This document shows, one piece after another, positions 23,885-32,835 of a stretch of 46,327 nt of DNA (position 1 is its first letter; each line of letters starts with the position of its first letter). Origin of the DNA: a virus; IMG/VR virus record IMGVR_UViG_3300008517_000162, positions 1 to 46,327 of that record, one strand, 5' to 3'. Both the position numbers and the translations under genes were made by a program. The notes below the pieces were generated by a model, which did not search any database, was not told where the DNA came from, and saw only the letters and a program-made list of their open reading frames with translations.

Positions 23885-24457
23885 ATGGCATCACGTTTTG
23901 GAGGACTAGCCGATTTACTACTGAAAAGAGCGGGAAAGGCCCAAGCACTAGGGGGGGCCAACTTCCAGGGCATCTTTACACGGTTACAAGCGGCCCAGGA
24001 AAAAGCGAACAGGGCGAATGAACAACGGTATCAGGAAATTCTTAAGCAGTATGAGGGTCTTGGTACAGCGGGTCGTGCTCGAATTGAGCAACAAACTGGA
24101 CAACAGCAGGCCGCTGCCACCCAACGGCTTACCTCTCGCGGTCTTGGGGGTACGACTATAACATCGGCCGTGAGTCGTGGAATTGCGAGCGATGCCGAAA
24201 TGCAGCGGCAGCAACTTGAAGAGTCTGTTGCGATGCAGAGAGCGGGCGTTATGGAACGACGTACTGATGAGGGGCCTGATCTTAGTATGTATGCTAACCT
24301 GATGCAGATGGCCGGACAGCAGGGTGGGCAGCAACGGCAAGTAGTTTACGGTGGGACTCAGTCGCAGGGGCCGGGAATTCTAGAAAGATGGAAAGCGCAA
24401 CAAGCTGCTGGTAACGCGGCCTACGCGGCGCGAAAGGCGCAAGGAGCGTTATATTGA
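23885..24457 (+). CDS. Internal virion protein-like (small)
   Basis: A 190-residue Gln/Ala/Gly-rich protein with helical repeats (QEKANRANEQRYQEILKQYE), a TSRGLGGTTITSAVSRGIAS motif and a low-complexity C-terminus. Proteins of this kind precede the large ejection protein in many podoviruses and are ejected with DNA or line the head core. AAGGAGTTGTAAA precedes the ATG. Confidence 0.6.
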   Translation: MASRFGGLADLLLKRAGKAQALGGANFQGIFTRLQAAQEKANRANEQRYQEILKQYEGLGTAGRARIEQQTGQQQAAATQRLTSRGLGGTTITSAVSRGIASDAEMQRQQLEESVAMQRAGVMERRTDEGPDLSMYANLMQMAGQQGGQQRQVVYGGTQSQGPGILERWKAQQAAGNAAYAARKAQGALY

Positions 24458-24493
24458 CAAGGCGTATATTGTTAAGTAGAGAGGTATAGAACT

Positions 24494-25618
24494 ATGCCAA
24501 TTACTATAAGTCACGCACCCATTGGGTTACTAACGCAATTAGCTACCCAGGCAGGCGAGGCCCGTAGACGCGAGATACAAGCAGGCCGCGATATACAGTT
24601 AACTCAAATGGCCCTGTCTGCCCGAAGTCGGACTGCGGGTGCTGCGCCGAGAGATAGAACATTCGCTCTGCAACAGGCCGCTGCCGGTCAGATGGCTAGA
24701 CGAAGGCCGGTTGGGGACGATACACGGGCTGCACGTCAGCAATTGAATCGGGCAATAACCGAAGCAGAACAAGCAGACATCTATGATCCTGCGCAGATTA
24801 AGCAAGCGCGGATATTCGCCAATCTGGACGACGTAGAATCGGTGCGTAGAGTCTTGGGGACTTTGCCCAGTTCCACCGCTAAGAGGCGTGAGTTGCAGGA
24901 GCAGATGAAGGCCGTAGACGATATGACTAAGCAGGCTAGTGGCGAAATCCGGCAGCAACTTAACGCTGTCAATGCACAACTGCGGAATTATACCGAGGGT
25001 ACGCAGGAGTTGCTTCTGGCGCGGCCTGAATTTATGGAAACCGTTTCGCCTGAAACGCAGGAGGCATTGAGTATAAAAGCCCAGTTGACCGAGAGGCTCG
25101 CGCAAGTCACGCAGCAGTCGGAGGAGGCGAAGCGCGGATTGCAGATGGGCATCACGATCTCAAAGCAGCGGGATATTCAGGCAGAGCAATTGGCCGATCT
25201 ACAAAGACAGGAAGGTATCGAGCAAAAGCGTTTGGCCGCACGTGCTAAGGTGGCCGGTCAGTTATCGGAAAAAGAAGAACTGGCGATTGACTTGATAAGG
25301 GATCGGCAAGATGGAATACGGAAGATGATCGGTCAACAAATCAAACGGCTTGCAGGAGACATTGAACAGTTTGAAGATGAGAGCGATGAAGATTTTGCAA
25401 AGCGGGTTGGCCCGATCAATGACCAGATTTATACCTTGCAGAATCTACAAAGTCAAACATATACGCAGGAAAAGACGGCCATAGAAAGTTTCTTGAAGGA
25501 CAAACGACCAGCGGAGGCGTATGTAAAAGGCAGGATTTATACGAACAGTGCGGGGTATAGAGCGCGCTTCCTTGGCTATAACGATGCCGGTCAGCCTATG
25601 ATGGACCTGATGGAGTAA
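24494..25618 (+). CDS. Internal virion protein-like (coiled coil)
   Basis: A 374-residue protein, almost entirely helical and rich in Gln, Arg and Glu, with long heptad stretches (e.g. SEKEELAIDLIRDRQDGIRK). The C-terminal segment GRIYTNSAGYRARFLGYNDA is a short conserved-looking beta tail. It lies between the small internal protein and the 1110-residue protein, consistent with a three-protein ejection set like gp14-gp15-gp16 of T7-like phages, although there is no direct sequence match. Confidence 0.6.
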   Translation: MPITISHAPIGLLTQLATQAGEARRREIQAGRDIQLTQMALSARSRTAGAAPRDRTFALQQAAAGQMARRRPVGDDTRAARQQLNRAITEAEQADIYDPAQIKQARIFANLDDVESVRRVLGTLPSSTAKRRELQEQMKAVDDMTKQASGEIRQQLNAVNAQLRNYTEGTQELLLARPEFMETVSPETQEALSIKAQLTERLAQVTQQSEEAKRGLQMGITISKQRDIQAEQLADLQRQEGIEQKRLAARAKVAGQLSEKEELAIDLIRDRQDGIRKMIGQQIKRLAGDIEQFEDESDEDFAKRVGPINDQIYTLQNLQSQTYTQEKTAIESFLKDKRPAEAYVKGRIYTNSAGYRARFLGYNDAGQPMMDLME

Positions 25619-25620
25619 TC

Positions 25621-28600
25621 ATGCCTATACCAGCCCAAGATTTCTTCAATATGGGGCGTAGACAAGATCGACGTACTCTGACCGCCGATGAATTTTTCAC
25701 CGGTGTTCCTGCTGCCAAGGACTTGGGGCAGGAGTGGGTTACGGAGGATATTGGCGTAGGCGCGGTCGATATCAGCAACTACATGCAGCGAGCCTCGGAT
25801 CGGATACAGGAATACCAGAAGTCGCGCGATAACATTGGTGCAGAACGTCTTACTGCGAACGAACAGGTGGCGATTGTAGATACCTACCGGCGGTTGGCCG
25901 GTTTGCAGCCCGAAGGCTATTACATGACCGCGACAGGGGCCGCAGTTCCGAAAGATAAGTTTGCTGAAATACGTAGCAAGCGAACCGAGGATGATTCCTG
26001 GGCCAACTTCAAATCGAATATATCGCAGACCGTTCTACAGAATTTGGCCGGTATACGCGGGGCGCAAGCTCGCATGACGGATGCGCTCGGTATTACGCAG
26101 GATGCTACGGCGGGAGCGGCCCTCGATAGCGAGGAAGTGACCCGCATACTGCAACCTCGCGGTGGCAAAAGCGGATTCGCGGGGCAGGCTGTTGGTAACG
26201 TGATGAACCTGTTCATGGGCGCGGGTCAAGCCCCCGCCATGTTCGCCGTATCTACAGCCGGGTCAACTTTCATAGATGTAGCCCAACGTCGGGCGCAGGG
26301 GCAAGATATATCTGCCCGTGCCGAGTGGACGGCGGCAATCTCTAATGCCACTATCGAGTATGCGCTAGAATCCTTTGGTCAGGCCGTGGCAAAGAAAGCC
26401 GGAATTCGATTGGCTGGTGCCGTAAGCGGCATACGTAGCGCAATTACAAAGAACGGCGTTCGCGGTGGGATAAGATCGGCCGCGTCTATTTTGGTCAAGC
26501 ACGGCACGGAGCAGGCTGGTATGGCCGTCGAAGGCGCTGCGGAAGAAGGTATCACGCAACTGCTACAGAATACCGTCGATAGATTGGCCTACGCGCCGGA
26601 ACGGAAAACCCTTGATGGGGTGTGGGAAGCGGCGTTGCAGGGTGCGGTTATGCCCATGATGGCCGCTCCCGGTATGGCTGCGATCCATCGCGGCAGCGCG
26701 GCAGATGGGTCCACTCCTGGCGATCCCGTGATCCCGTCGAGTCCAGCAGCGGGAAATCAGACTCTAGCTGCTAATCGGCCGTTGACCAGACTGGCCCAGG
26801 TGGAGCGGGCAGTCATAGCGGAAGAAGCTCTGCCGGATAATCTCAAAGTATCCTTACCGGCCGAAGCGGACATTCCCGACGTGCGAGCCGACACGGATAT
26901 ATCTGCCCCCGATCTCACGGATAAATGGATTGGGGATCGACAGTTGGCCGACTATAAGGCGGGAATAGACGCGGCGAATAAGCGAGTAGAACTCCGAGAG
27001 TTGTCGCAGGAAGGCGAGCAGTTAGATCAAGTCAACGACGCCATTGCTGTTTACATCGATATGAAGGACAATTCCGATTCGTACACGGCGGAGAACATAC
27101 AGGCGTTGACCTCGGAGCAACAGGCTACCGTAGAGCGGGCGATGTCCTTGACTACAGAACAGAAAGCGTTTGCTGAGCAAGTCATTGTCGAGAATAACGC
27201 CCTCGGCATCGAGGCGATGGATGCTGGTATCATTAAGAACGTGGTAGAGAACTATTCGGCTCGCATTTACAAGAAGGGTAAGAAACCGGGTAAGGCTAAG
27301 TTTACGATCTCCACCGCGCGGGCAAGACAGCGTACTCTACCGTCCCTGATCGAGGCGTGGTCGAATGGTTTGGAACTGGCCGTGCCGGGTGCTATCGAGG
27401 CGCAGATGCTTGCCCGTCAACAGGTGGCCCAGGTAATACATGATCGGAATCTTGTTGATCTGGGTCTTAAATCCGACGTAATCAGTAAGAGCAAAACCGA
27501 CAAACATACGCACAGGGTAAAGCACCCCAATTTTGAGAAGTGGGTTTGGTCTGGTGAAATGGGTGTGGAAGGGAAAGTTTACGGCCCCGACATTTTTCTT
27601 ACCCCCGATGGACAGTTGATGAGACGCGCGCAGATGTGGACCGACAAGAAAACTGCCAAATATCTTAACAACGCCCTTGGATCGTCCGAACTTATGAACA
27701 TCAAGGGCGTGGGGGAAATCCTTAAATACAATCAGGCGCTAAAACATGCCGTTCTTACTGCGTCAGGCTTCCACTATGCGGCTTTCGCTCGATCCTACGT
27801 GCTTGCTTCGCGCGGTGGATTGAATATAGTTAAAGCGTATCAAGAGGGAAAGAAACTGGTGATGGGCAGGAGCACCCGATTGAACCAGATAGTTCGTGGA
27901 GGTCTGACCCTGGGCGATCAGATGGGCCTGGACCTTGCCGCAGAGCGCGAGGCTACTAAAGTCGGACAACTTATCGACAAGATTCCAATGGCGTCGGAGA
28001 TTCGTAAATCGCTGATCGCTCTCAGCCGGGCTAATAGCCACTTCATGTTTAACAAGTTCGGTACGTATCTGAAAGCCAATGCCGCGTATCTTGACTTCAT
28101 ACACCAATTGAAAGTTCACGACGCTCAACTTCGTAGCGGAGAAACGAACGAGCATGAAATCGCAAAGCGGATAGCCGCCCTGTATAACGACGACTTCGGC
28201 GGGTTGAACCTGCAACGCATGGGGCGAAATCCTACGTTGCAAGCATTGCATCGCGCTGTTTCCCTGGCCCCCGATTGGACCGAATCCAACATCCGGACGA
28301 TGGTTAATGCGTTTAAACGCGGTGAGGAAGGCCGTGTGTACCGTGGTATGTGGGGTCGCGTTCTGATAAAAGGCATCGGGGCCACAGTCGTTCTTAATCT
28401 TATGACCGCCGCCCTGGACGACGAGGAAACCTTCCTGAGTCAATATAAGAAAGCGTGGCAGAAGGGCAATCTTCGTTGGATGGATGTGGATATTACCTCA
28501 ATTTATAGAAAGTTCGGTGGAAAATCACCGGGTCGTAAATATCTCAGCATAATCGGCCACTTCCGCGATCCTATAAAGTTCATTGTTACCCCGACTAGAG

Positions 28601-28953
28601 CGGCCAAGGGCAAGATGAGTATGCTGGCCCGCATGGGATGGGAGATGGGATCGGGTCAGGATTGGCGGGGGCAGTCGTTCACGTCCTTCGGGGAACTCAT
28701 CGAGAGCGGCGAGGCGGCGAAATACAAACCGTTCCAAAGTGGTCCGCTTGGTTGGGAGCAAGTCCCGTCGTATCTAATTAAGCAGACTGAACAATCCACC
28801 CCCGTTGCAGTTCAGGCCCTAATTCATAGAATGCGGGGGGAGATAGACACGTTTGATGCGATAACGCGCGGTGTTGGTCTCCCCACTGTAACGGCCAAGC
28901 CACCGAAGAAGAAGGCAGGCGGCAGACGTAAGAAGCGAAAGAAGAAAAAGTGA
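25621..28953 (+). CDS. Large internal virion / DNA ejection protein
   Basis: A 1110-residue late protein, the largest in the genome. It has a polar N-terminal part, small-residue hydrophobic segments at about 190-260 (GQAVGNVMNLFMGAGQAPAM) and helix-rich middle and C-terminal parts. A late segment, GLNLQRMGRNPTLQALHRAV followed by LAPDWTESNIR, is common at the C-terminal side of giant phage internal proteins. It ends in a polylysine/arginine tail (KKKAGGRRKKRKKKK). It probably forms part of the trans-envelope channel during DNA ejection. I find no recognisable lysozyme domain. Confidence 0.7.
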   Translation: MPIPAQDFFNMGRRQDRRTLTADEFFTGVPAAKDLGQEWVTEDIGVGAVDISNYMQRASDRIQEYQKSRDNIGAERLTANEQVAIVDTYRRLAGLQPEGYYMTATGAAVPKDKFAEIRSKRTEDDSWANFKSNISQTVLQNLAGIRGAQARMTDALGITQDATAGAALDSEEVTRILQPRGGKSGFAGQAVGNVMNLFMGAGQAPAMFAVSTAGSTFIDVAQRRAQGQDISARAEWTAAISNATIEYALESFGQAVAKKAGIRLAGAVSGIRSAITKNGVRGGIRSAASILVKHGTEQAGMAVEGAAEEGITQLLQNTVDRLAYAPERKTLDGVWEAALQGAVMPMMAAPGMAAIHRGSAADGSTPGDPVIPSSPAAGNQTLAANRPLTRLAQVERAVIAEEALPDNLKVSLPAEADIPDVRADTDISAPDLTDKWIGDRQLADYKAGIDAANKRVELRELSQEGEQLDQVNDAIAVYIDMKDNSDSYTAENIQALTSEQQATVERAMSLTTEQKAFAEQVIVENNALGIEAMDAGIIKNVVENYSARIYKKGKKPGKAKFTISTARARQRTLPSLIEAWSNGLELAVPGAIEAQMLARQQVAQVIHDRNLVDLGLKSDVISKSKTDKHTHRVKHPNFEKWVWSGEMGVEGKVYGPDIFLTPDGQLMRRAQMWTDKKTAKYLNNALGSSELMNIKGVGEILKYNQALKHAVLTASGFHYAAFARSYVLASRGGLNIVKAYQEGKKLVMGRSTRLNQIVRGGLTLGDQMGLDLAAEREATKVGQLIDKIPMASEIRKSLIALSRANSHFMFNKFGTYLKANAAYLDFIHQLKVHDAQLRSGETNEHEIAKRIAALYNDDFGGLNLQRMGRNPTLQALHRAVSLAPDWTESNIRTMVNAFKRGEEGRVYRGMWGRVLIKGIGATVVLNLMTAALDDEETFLSQYKKAWQKGNLRWMDVDITSIYRKFGGKSPGRKYLSIIGHFRDPIKFIVTPTRAAKGKMSMLARMGWEMGSGQDWRGQSFTSFGELIESGEAAKYKPFQSGPLGWEQVPSYLIKQTEQSTPVAVQALIHRMRGEIDTFDAITRGVGLPTVTAKPPKKKAGGRRKKRKKKK

Positions 28954-28954
28954 T

Positions 28955-29212
28955 ATGATTGAAAAAGAAGATGTTGAAATGACGGCCGAAATTACTGTGC
29001 GAAGATTTTTCGACAACTATCTAAACAACGTATTTCCCGAACAATTGATAGCTGTGATTTCTGCGCATAACAAAGACGTAACTGCGCATCACGAACAAAT
29101 CGTAAGCGCAGTTAAAGCCGAATCAAATCGTGTCAAACTTTGGATATACACAGTCTTGGTTACGGTCGGCATTGGCGGCGGTTTTGCATTAGCTAGGTTG
29201 GTAGGGAACTGA
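28955..29212 (+). CDS. Holin-like or tail-anchored membrane protein
   Basis: An 85-residue protein with a soluble helical N-terminus and a single C-terminal transmembrane span (LWIYTVLVTVGIGGGFALAR). It is the last rightward gene and overlaps the end of the leftward block by 20 bases. Size, topology and position fit a one-span holin, but some phage membrane proteins of this shape have other roles. An alternative ATG lies at 28979. Confidence 0.55.
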   Translation: MIEKEDVEMTAEITVRRFFDNYLNNVFPEQLIAVISAHNKDVTAHHEQIVSAVKAESNRVKLWIYTVLVTVGIGGGFALARLVGN

Positions 29213-29528
29213 GTAACGCTGCCACTACTTCCTGCGGTACATCGACGCCCTGTGACCACCGTATGCCGCTTTGTCCTACAGAGGACGCCTTGCGTTGAAA
29301 AACTTCGCTATACTGCTCGATGCCATGATGTTCAATCCAGGCGTTACGAAGTACGGGGGTCGGTATTAGCCGGTAAAGACCTTGATTGTCCCATATAAAT
29401 ACGCAGTCCAACGTAACTATTTTAGACAAATCTTCCACCGACAATGATTTGCCCACGATCAATGTATCAACCGCGTCATGCCGCAGGTAGTAAACATTCG
29501 GATTGTAGAATTTCTTAGTCTCTGACAT
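29193..29528 (-). CDS. Hypothetical protein at convergence point
   Basis: A 111-residue protein, start at 29528 after AAGGAGAGAGCAG. Sequence such as TLDCVFIWDNQGLYRLIPTP and RWSQGVDVPQEV shows no known domain. It ends inside the convergent holin-like gene. Neighbouring membrane genes suggest a lysis-associated or accessory role. Confidence 0.65.
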   Translation of the reverse strand: MSETKKFYNPNVYYLRHDAVDTLIVGKSLSVEDLSKIVTLDCVFIWDNQGLYRLIPTPVLRNAWIEHHGIEQYSEVFQRKASSVGQSGIRWSQGVDVPQEVVAALLSSLPT

Positions 29529-29877
29529 CTGCTCTCTCCTTAGCCGCACAAGCCTTCATTGGATTGTCCCCGTCATGGATAGAGGGGAAGCCGCGATTCT
29601 TTACGCCAATGTAGTTTCGCCAGGGGATATTCTTAATCACGCCTACTTTCCAACCCGCACCGGTTTCTTCCATCACGGCTACATACCACACTCTGCCGAA
29701 CTCTGATGTAATAACTACAATCCACCCCGACCGGGTACTCGGAGGGATGTTCCTAAACCCTCCGAGTACCTCGACCGATCCACGGTAACACGCCGTCTTG
29801 ATAGCCGGACGGGGGGCGTTGTTGTGGATATATTTAATCAGTTGTGTGCGGGTGTCAATCCTTTCCATTAGACGCAC
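29515..29877 (-). CDS. Hypothetical protein
   Basis: A 120-residue beta-containing protein with GWIVVITSEFGRVWYVAVME and WRNYIGVKNRGFPS. The GTG at 29877 has AAAGGAAATTA just upstream and is preferred over the ATG three codons later. It overlaps the genes on both sides. I looked for muramidase or amidase motifs and found none. Confidence 0.6.
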   Translation of the reverse strand: MRLMERIDTRTQLIKYIHNNAPRPAIKTACYRGSVEVLGGFRNIPPSTRSGWIVVITSEFGRVWYVAVMEETGAGWKVGVIKNIPWRNYIGVKNRGFPSIHDGDNPMKACAAKERADVRD

Positions 29878-30085
29878 TAATTTCCTTTATCACACCGGCG
29901 ATTGCATTGGTGAGGCCGTATCGCCCGAAAATAAGCGCTGCCCCGGTGATACAGGCTGCAAGACACTGGCCCGGGGCCATTTCCCCGTTCGCTGTTGCTA
30001 CCAGGGCTAATACGATACCCGTGCTTACGGTAAAGACCGTTCTGTGGCCTCGCATTGCATTCAAGATCGCTTTAATCCAACTCAT
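29855..30085 (-). CDS. Holin-like small membrane protein
   Basis: A 76-residue protein starting MSWIKAILNAMRG, with two hydrophobic segments (TVFTVSTGIVLALVATANGE and CLAACITGAALIFGRYGLTN) and a charged C-terminus. This topology fits a class II holin. GGAGG precedes the ATG at 30085; the longer upstream frame lacks support. Confidence 0.6.
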   Translation of the reverse strand: MSWIKAILNAMRGHRTVFTVSTGIVLALVATANGEMAPGQCLAACITGAALIFGRYGLTNAIAGVIKEISASNGKD

Positions 30086-30089
30086 ATTC

Positions 30090-30374
30090 CTAGCCTCCAA
30101 TCCCACCGGCGATGATGGGGATAATGAGCTTGGCGATTTCCAACAGCTTGACGAGGACGTTGGCCTCGACATACGCATCGGTCTTAGCAACCCCAAGCTC
30201 GCGGGCCAGATCGGTGAACCGCACCTTCTGAACGTCCGTCAGAGGTACAGTCGGCGTACTGTCATGCCCCGCGAGGGCATCGAAAGCCGCATTCTCCCTC
30301 GGTCCCACATCTTGCGCCTCGCTCGTTCCAAGAATCTTACGCAGTTCGTCAAACACATTCGTTTCGTCGCCCAT
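30090..30374 (-). CDS. Protein with C-terminal membrane segment
   Basis: A 94-residue protein with a soluble acidic N-terminus (MGDETNVFDELRKILG...) and a hydrophobic C-terminus (LEIAKLIIPIIAGGIGG). The ATG at 30374 has GGAGG 8 bases upstream and overlaps the lipoprotein stop. Function unknown; a lysis-cluster member by position. Confidence 0.6.
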   Translation of the reverse strand: MGDETNVFDELRKILGTSEAQDVGPRENAAFDALAGHDSTPTVPLTDVQKVRFTDLARELGVAKTDAYVEANVLVKLLEIAKLIIPIIAGGIGG

Positions 30375-30865
30375 TAGTTGCCCTCCTGAATGGATGTTAC
30401 TGCGCCAATACGACCACGGGCGGTTGAAGTAATATACTGCTTCCATTGAGTCGTCACGTCCGAACGATACAGGGCAAACTGCTTACCGTCCTGACTAATC
30501 TGAATGATATAATCCAGATTGTCCAACGTCACTTCAAGCAGATTAGCCCGCCTTCGCTCCTGCTCCATGTAGTTAGCAATATGATCGAGCAGCAGACCTG
30601 TAGACCTCTTGGCAATCGCAGCAGCTTCCTCCGGCGTGGAGGTTGCCAATGCCGCTGTATACACGCCCTCGCCTACTTTACGCACCATCTCTGCACGACT
30701 CATAGCGGTCCCGATTTCTACCGCCTGATTGAAAGCCAATACCCCTTTCTTGGCCTCCGTAGCAGCGGCAATCACAGCGTCCCTTTCGAGTAATTCATAC
30801 GCTGTACCGGCCCCGCATCCGGCCAGAATCATCGTCACCAGCAAACCCCAAATCAAATGCTTCAT
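30374..30865 (-). CDS. Phage lipoprotein
   Basis: A 163-residue protein with a lipoprotein signal peptide: MKHLIWGLLVTMILAGCG, with lipobox LAGC and lipidation at Cys17. The mature part is helical, with AFNQAVEIGTAMSRAEMV and NYMEQERRRANLLEV. In a lysis cluster this could be a spanin component (outer-membrane lipoprotein or u-spanin), although it is larger than most Rz1 proteins. Alternatives are a superinfection-exclusion lipoprotein. AGGAGGTTTAAG precedes the ATG. Confidence 0.75.
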   Translation of the reverse strand: MKHLIWGLLVTMILAGCGAGTAYELLERDAVIAAATEAKKGVLAFNQAVEIGTAMSRAEMVRKVGEGVYTAALATSTPEEAAAIAKRSTGLLLDHIANYMEQERRRANLLEVTLDNLDYIIQISQDGKQFALYRSDVTTQWKQYITSTARGRIGAVTSIQEGN

Positions 30866-30954
30866 CTTAAACCTCCTAATCTAGATACCAAGTTAACTAT
30901 AGTTGCGGCGAACAATGCAGCCGCCCCTATCACGAACAATACATCAGCTATCAC
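30862..30954 (-). CDS. 30-residue membrane peptide
   Basis: A GTG start at 30954 with AAGGAGG 5 bases upstream encodes VIADVLFVIGAAALFAATIV and NLVSRLGGLR: one transmembrane helix with a basic C-terminal end. The TGA overlaps the lipoprotein ATG, indicating translational coupling. It may be the membrane partner of the lipoprotein. Confidence 0.6.
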   Translation of the reverse strand: MIADVLFVIGAAALFAATIVNLVSRLGGLR

Positions 30955-30968
30955 AAGTTCCTCCTTCC

Positions 30969-31688
30969 TCATTTCCGATAAGTACGATTGTTGATAGTAA
31001 CCTGATCCCCGACTATTCGTACAGGGTACAGATCGAAGTACCCGTCTTTATGGATGTACCCGAAGGCAAAGCCCTGACCCCACCCGGTCGGTGCTCGCTC
31101 TGCCGCCCAACTCTGATTTAGACTGCCAAGCATACCAATTGCAAAACCGACGTGATTTGCAAAGGCAGCTTTGGGCCAAAAAGTTTGGAACCGGTGACAA
31201 TGTCCGAATACGCATGTTCCGTATGTTCGAGCGGTCTTGGAGGCTACATATTCGTTTGCATAGAAGCCATGAAGGACTTTTAAACATCCAATTTGGAGAA
31301 CTCCTTGAACCGGGTGGTAAGGTAGAAACTCTATCTTCAACTTATCCAGTTCCAGGTTCTCTCGCAAGTCGGCCAGAGTACGCAGCCGTTCGTCCATTAA
31401 CCCAATTCGACGTAGACGCTCTTCGTGGTTCCCTTCGAGGTAGTGGGTAATCTTCCACTGTCTAAGGATTGCCCGGTTCATCGCAAACTCATCCTTCAAA
31501 TGAACTTTCGACTCGTTGTTGAAACTGTTTACCTGATCGACTGACTGCCAATCACCACCCGCAATTCTAATCTGCGGCTTGAAGTCCGAGAGGAATTCGG
31601 ATACGATCTTGTCAACCGTGGGATCATGCTCCGGGGCGTGTCTATCGAACCCGACGAAGAATTTCCTGTATGTCTGGATTATACCCAT
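30969..31688 (-). CDS. Calcineurin-like metallophosphoesterase
   Basis: A 239-residue protein with phosphoesterase motifs: GGDWQSVDQVNSF (metal-site Asp), ITHYLEGNHEERLRRI (GNHE signature, Asn/His) and CVFGHCHRFQ (GHxH signature). The N-terminal D-x-H motif is seen as GFDRHAPEHD. Phage homologues are annotated as DNA- or phosphate-processing enzymes without a proven substrate. The start overlaps the upstream stop; AGGAGAAACTTGC precedes the ATG. Confidence 0.85.
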   Translation of the reverse strand: MGIIQTYRKFFVGFDRHAPEHDPTVDKIVSEFLSDFKPQIRIAGGDWQSVDQVNSFNNESKVHLKDEFAMNRAILRQWKITHYLEGNHEERLRRIGLMDERLRTLADLRENLELDKLKIEFLPYHPVQGVLQIGCLKVLHGFYANEYVASKTARTYGTCVFGHCHRFQTFWPKAAFANHVGFAIGMLGSLNQSWAAERAPTGWGQGFAFGYIHKDGYFDLYPVRIVGDQVTINNRTYRK

Positions 31689-32680
31689 GCAAGTTTCTCC
31701 TGACAGAATAATTTAAGCTCAGTAGCGAGTTGACCTATTGATTCAAATTCATCTGGGAAATCATCACAACTCGCGGGATAGAAGTTTATAAACTGTAAAC
31801 CCATCCACACCCCCAACGCCACTTCTGCCCGCGCCCCCACACTTTTTTCCCACCCTGGAAGAAGAATCATACCGTCACCGCGAGCGGGGTTGAGCGTGAG
31901 TATTGTTTTACAATCTCTCTGTATAATCCCCGACAGGTCTATATCCTCCGGGGGCATAGTGGCTGGGTCGATTCCGTTCGCCCGATCCATCTCGGCGGGA
32001 CTTATTACGCCGAGTCCTTGCGCTCTAGCTAACTTGGCGGCACGATCAAACATCGGGAAATTAAGTTGATCGTGGCCGCGCATGGGACCGGCTACGTAGA
32101 AGGTGGGGATAACCGATTCGGGCGGATCACACTTCGGACAGGTTCCCTCACCGACGATAGGGGGTATTGACGCGCCGCATGAAGCACAAAACGGGCGTTC
32201 AGTACGTGGGCCATCAAAACACATTCGACGCCCGCTACTTACATATCTCATATACGTTTCAGTTTCCCCCGCTTCCGGGTTAATCCGCGTATCACCTAGC
32301 TTGGGGGTATCATAGTGCGGCATATCATCAAGTTCAGCGGGCAGCCGACCGGCCTCGATCTCATGCTGTGTCTCGCACAGACAGCAAAGATTCCAGATTG
32401 CCGCAATTAAATGATCCTCGTCGTCCTCTCCGGCTGCGAACTTACCGACATGCCGAAACGCGGAGTCGAGGAATCGACGGAGCGGAAGCCCCTTCCGCCA
32501 GTTGTCGTCGCCATACTTGACAGCCCCGTTCTCGAAGTGACGAGCGAGCCGATAGAGGGTGTGAGAGAGTGATAGCACTAAGTCGTACCGTCCTTTACCA
32601 TGCTGCGTATCTCGCATCGCTCCTGTTGGGAACTCCTGACGTTCTCCGCTGTCTTTCACATCGTCATAATCGCGGGTCAT
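31679..32680 (-). CDS. dATP/dGTP diphosphohydrolase-like plus DUF4406 fusion
   Basis: A 333-residue two-domain protein. N-terminal domain (about 15-110): GAMRDTQHGKGRYDLVL, HFENGAVKYGDDNWRKG, FLDSAFRHVGKF and DEDHLIAAIWNL match the phage dATP/dGTP diphosphohydrolase N-terminal family (PF18909 type). A four-Cys zinc site (CASCG...CPKC) links to the C-terminal domain (about 190-300), TFYVAGPMRGHDQLNFPMFD and VISPAEMDRANGID, like DUF4406 of the nucleoside 2-deoxyribosyltransferase superfamily. It probably shapes the dNTP pool during replication. The ATG at 32680 has AAGGAGG upstream. Confidence 0.75.
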   Translation of the reverse strand: MTRDYDDVKDSGERQEFPTGAMRDTQHGKGRYDLVLSLSHTLYRLARHFENGAVKYGDDNWRKGLPLRRFLDSAFRHVGKFAAGEDDEDHLIAAIWNLCCLCETQHEIEAGRLPAELDDMPHYDTPKLGDTRINPEAGETETYMRYVSSGRRMCFDGPRTERPFCASCGASIPPIVGEGTCPKCDPPESVIPTFYVAGPMRGHDQLNFPMFDRAAKLARAQGLGVISPAEMDRANGIDPATMPPEDIDLSGIIQRDCKTILTLNPARGDGMILLPGWEKSVGARAEVALGVWMGLQFINFYPASCDDFPDEFESIGQLATELKLFCQEKLAWV

Positions 32681-32835
32681 TTCTGGCCTCCTTGATAGCC
32701 GCATTCTTCACAGGGATGTGTTATATGACATTTACATCCGGGGTGTTTGCAATGTTCCTGCTCGAAGATTCTATCGTAGTTCTTCTCCCACTTCTCCCGA
32801 TCAAACGGGCGTCGGCTGTCACCCTTGCCGTTCAC
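32677..32835 (-). CDS. 52-residue conserved phage zinc protein
   Basis: The GTG at 32835 overlaps the primase stop (GTGA). It encodes MNGKGDSRRPFDREKWEKNY, DRIFEQEHCKHPGCKCHIT and HPCEECGY. The GKGDxRRPxxxxxxxxNYDRIF motif is a widespread small phage protein of unknown role; here it carries an added Cys/His zinc site. The TGA overlaps the next ATG. Confidence 0.8.
   Translation of the reverse strand: MNGKGDSRRPFDREKWEKNYDRIFEQEHCKHPGCKCHITHPCEECGYQGGQK

Noticed and set aside
31679-32680. Z-genome (2-aminoadenine) phage system
   Set aside because: The dATP/dGTP diphosphohydrolase-like domain recalls such phages, but no PurZ-like synthetase is present, so the claim is not supported.
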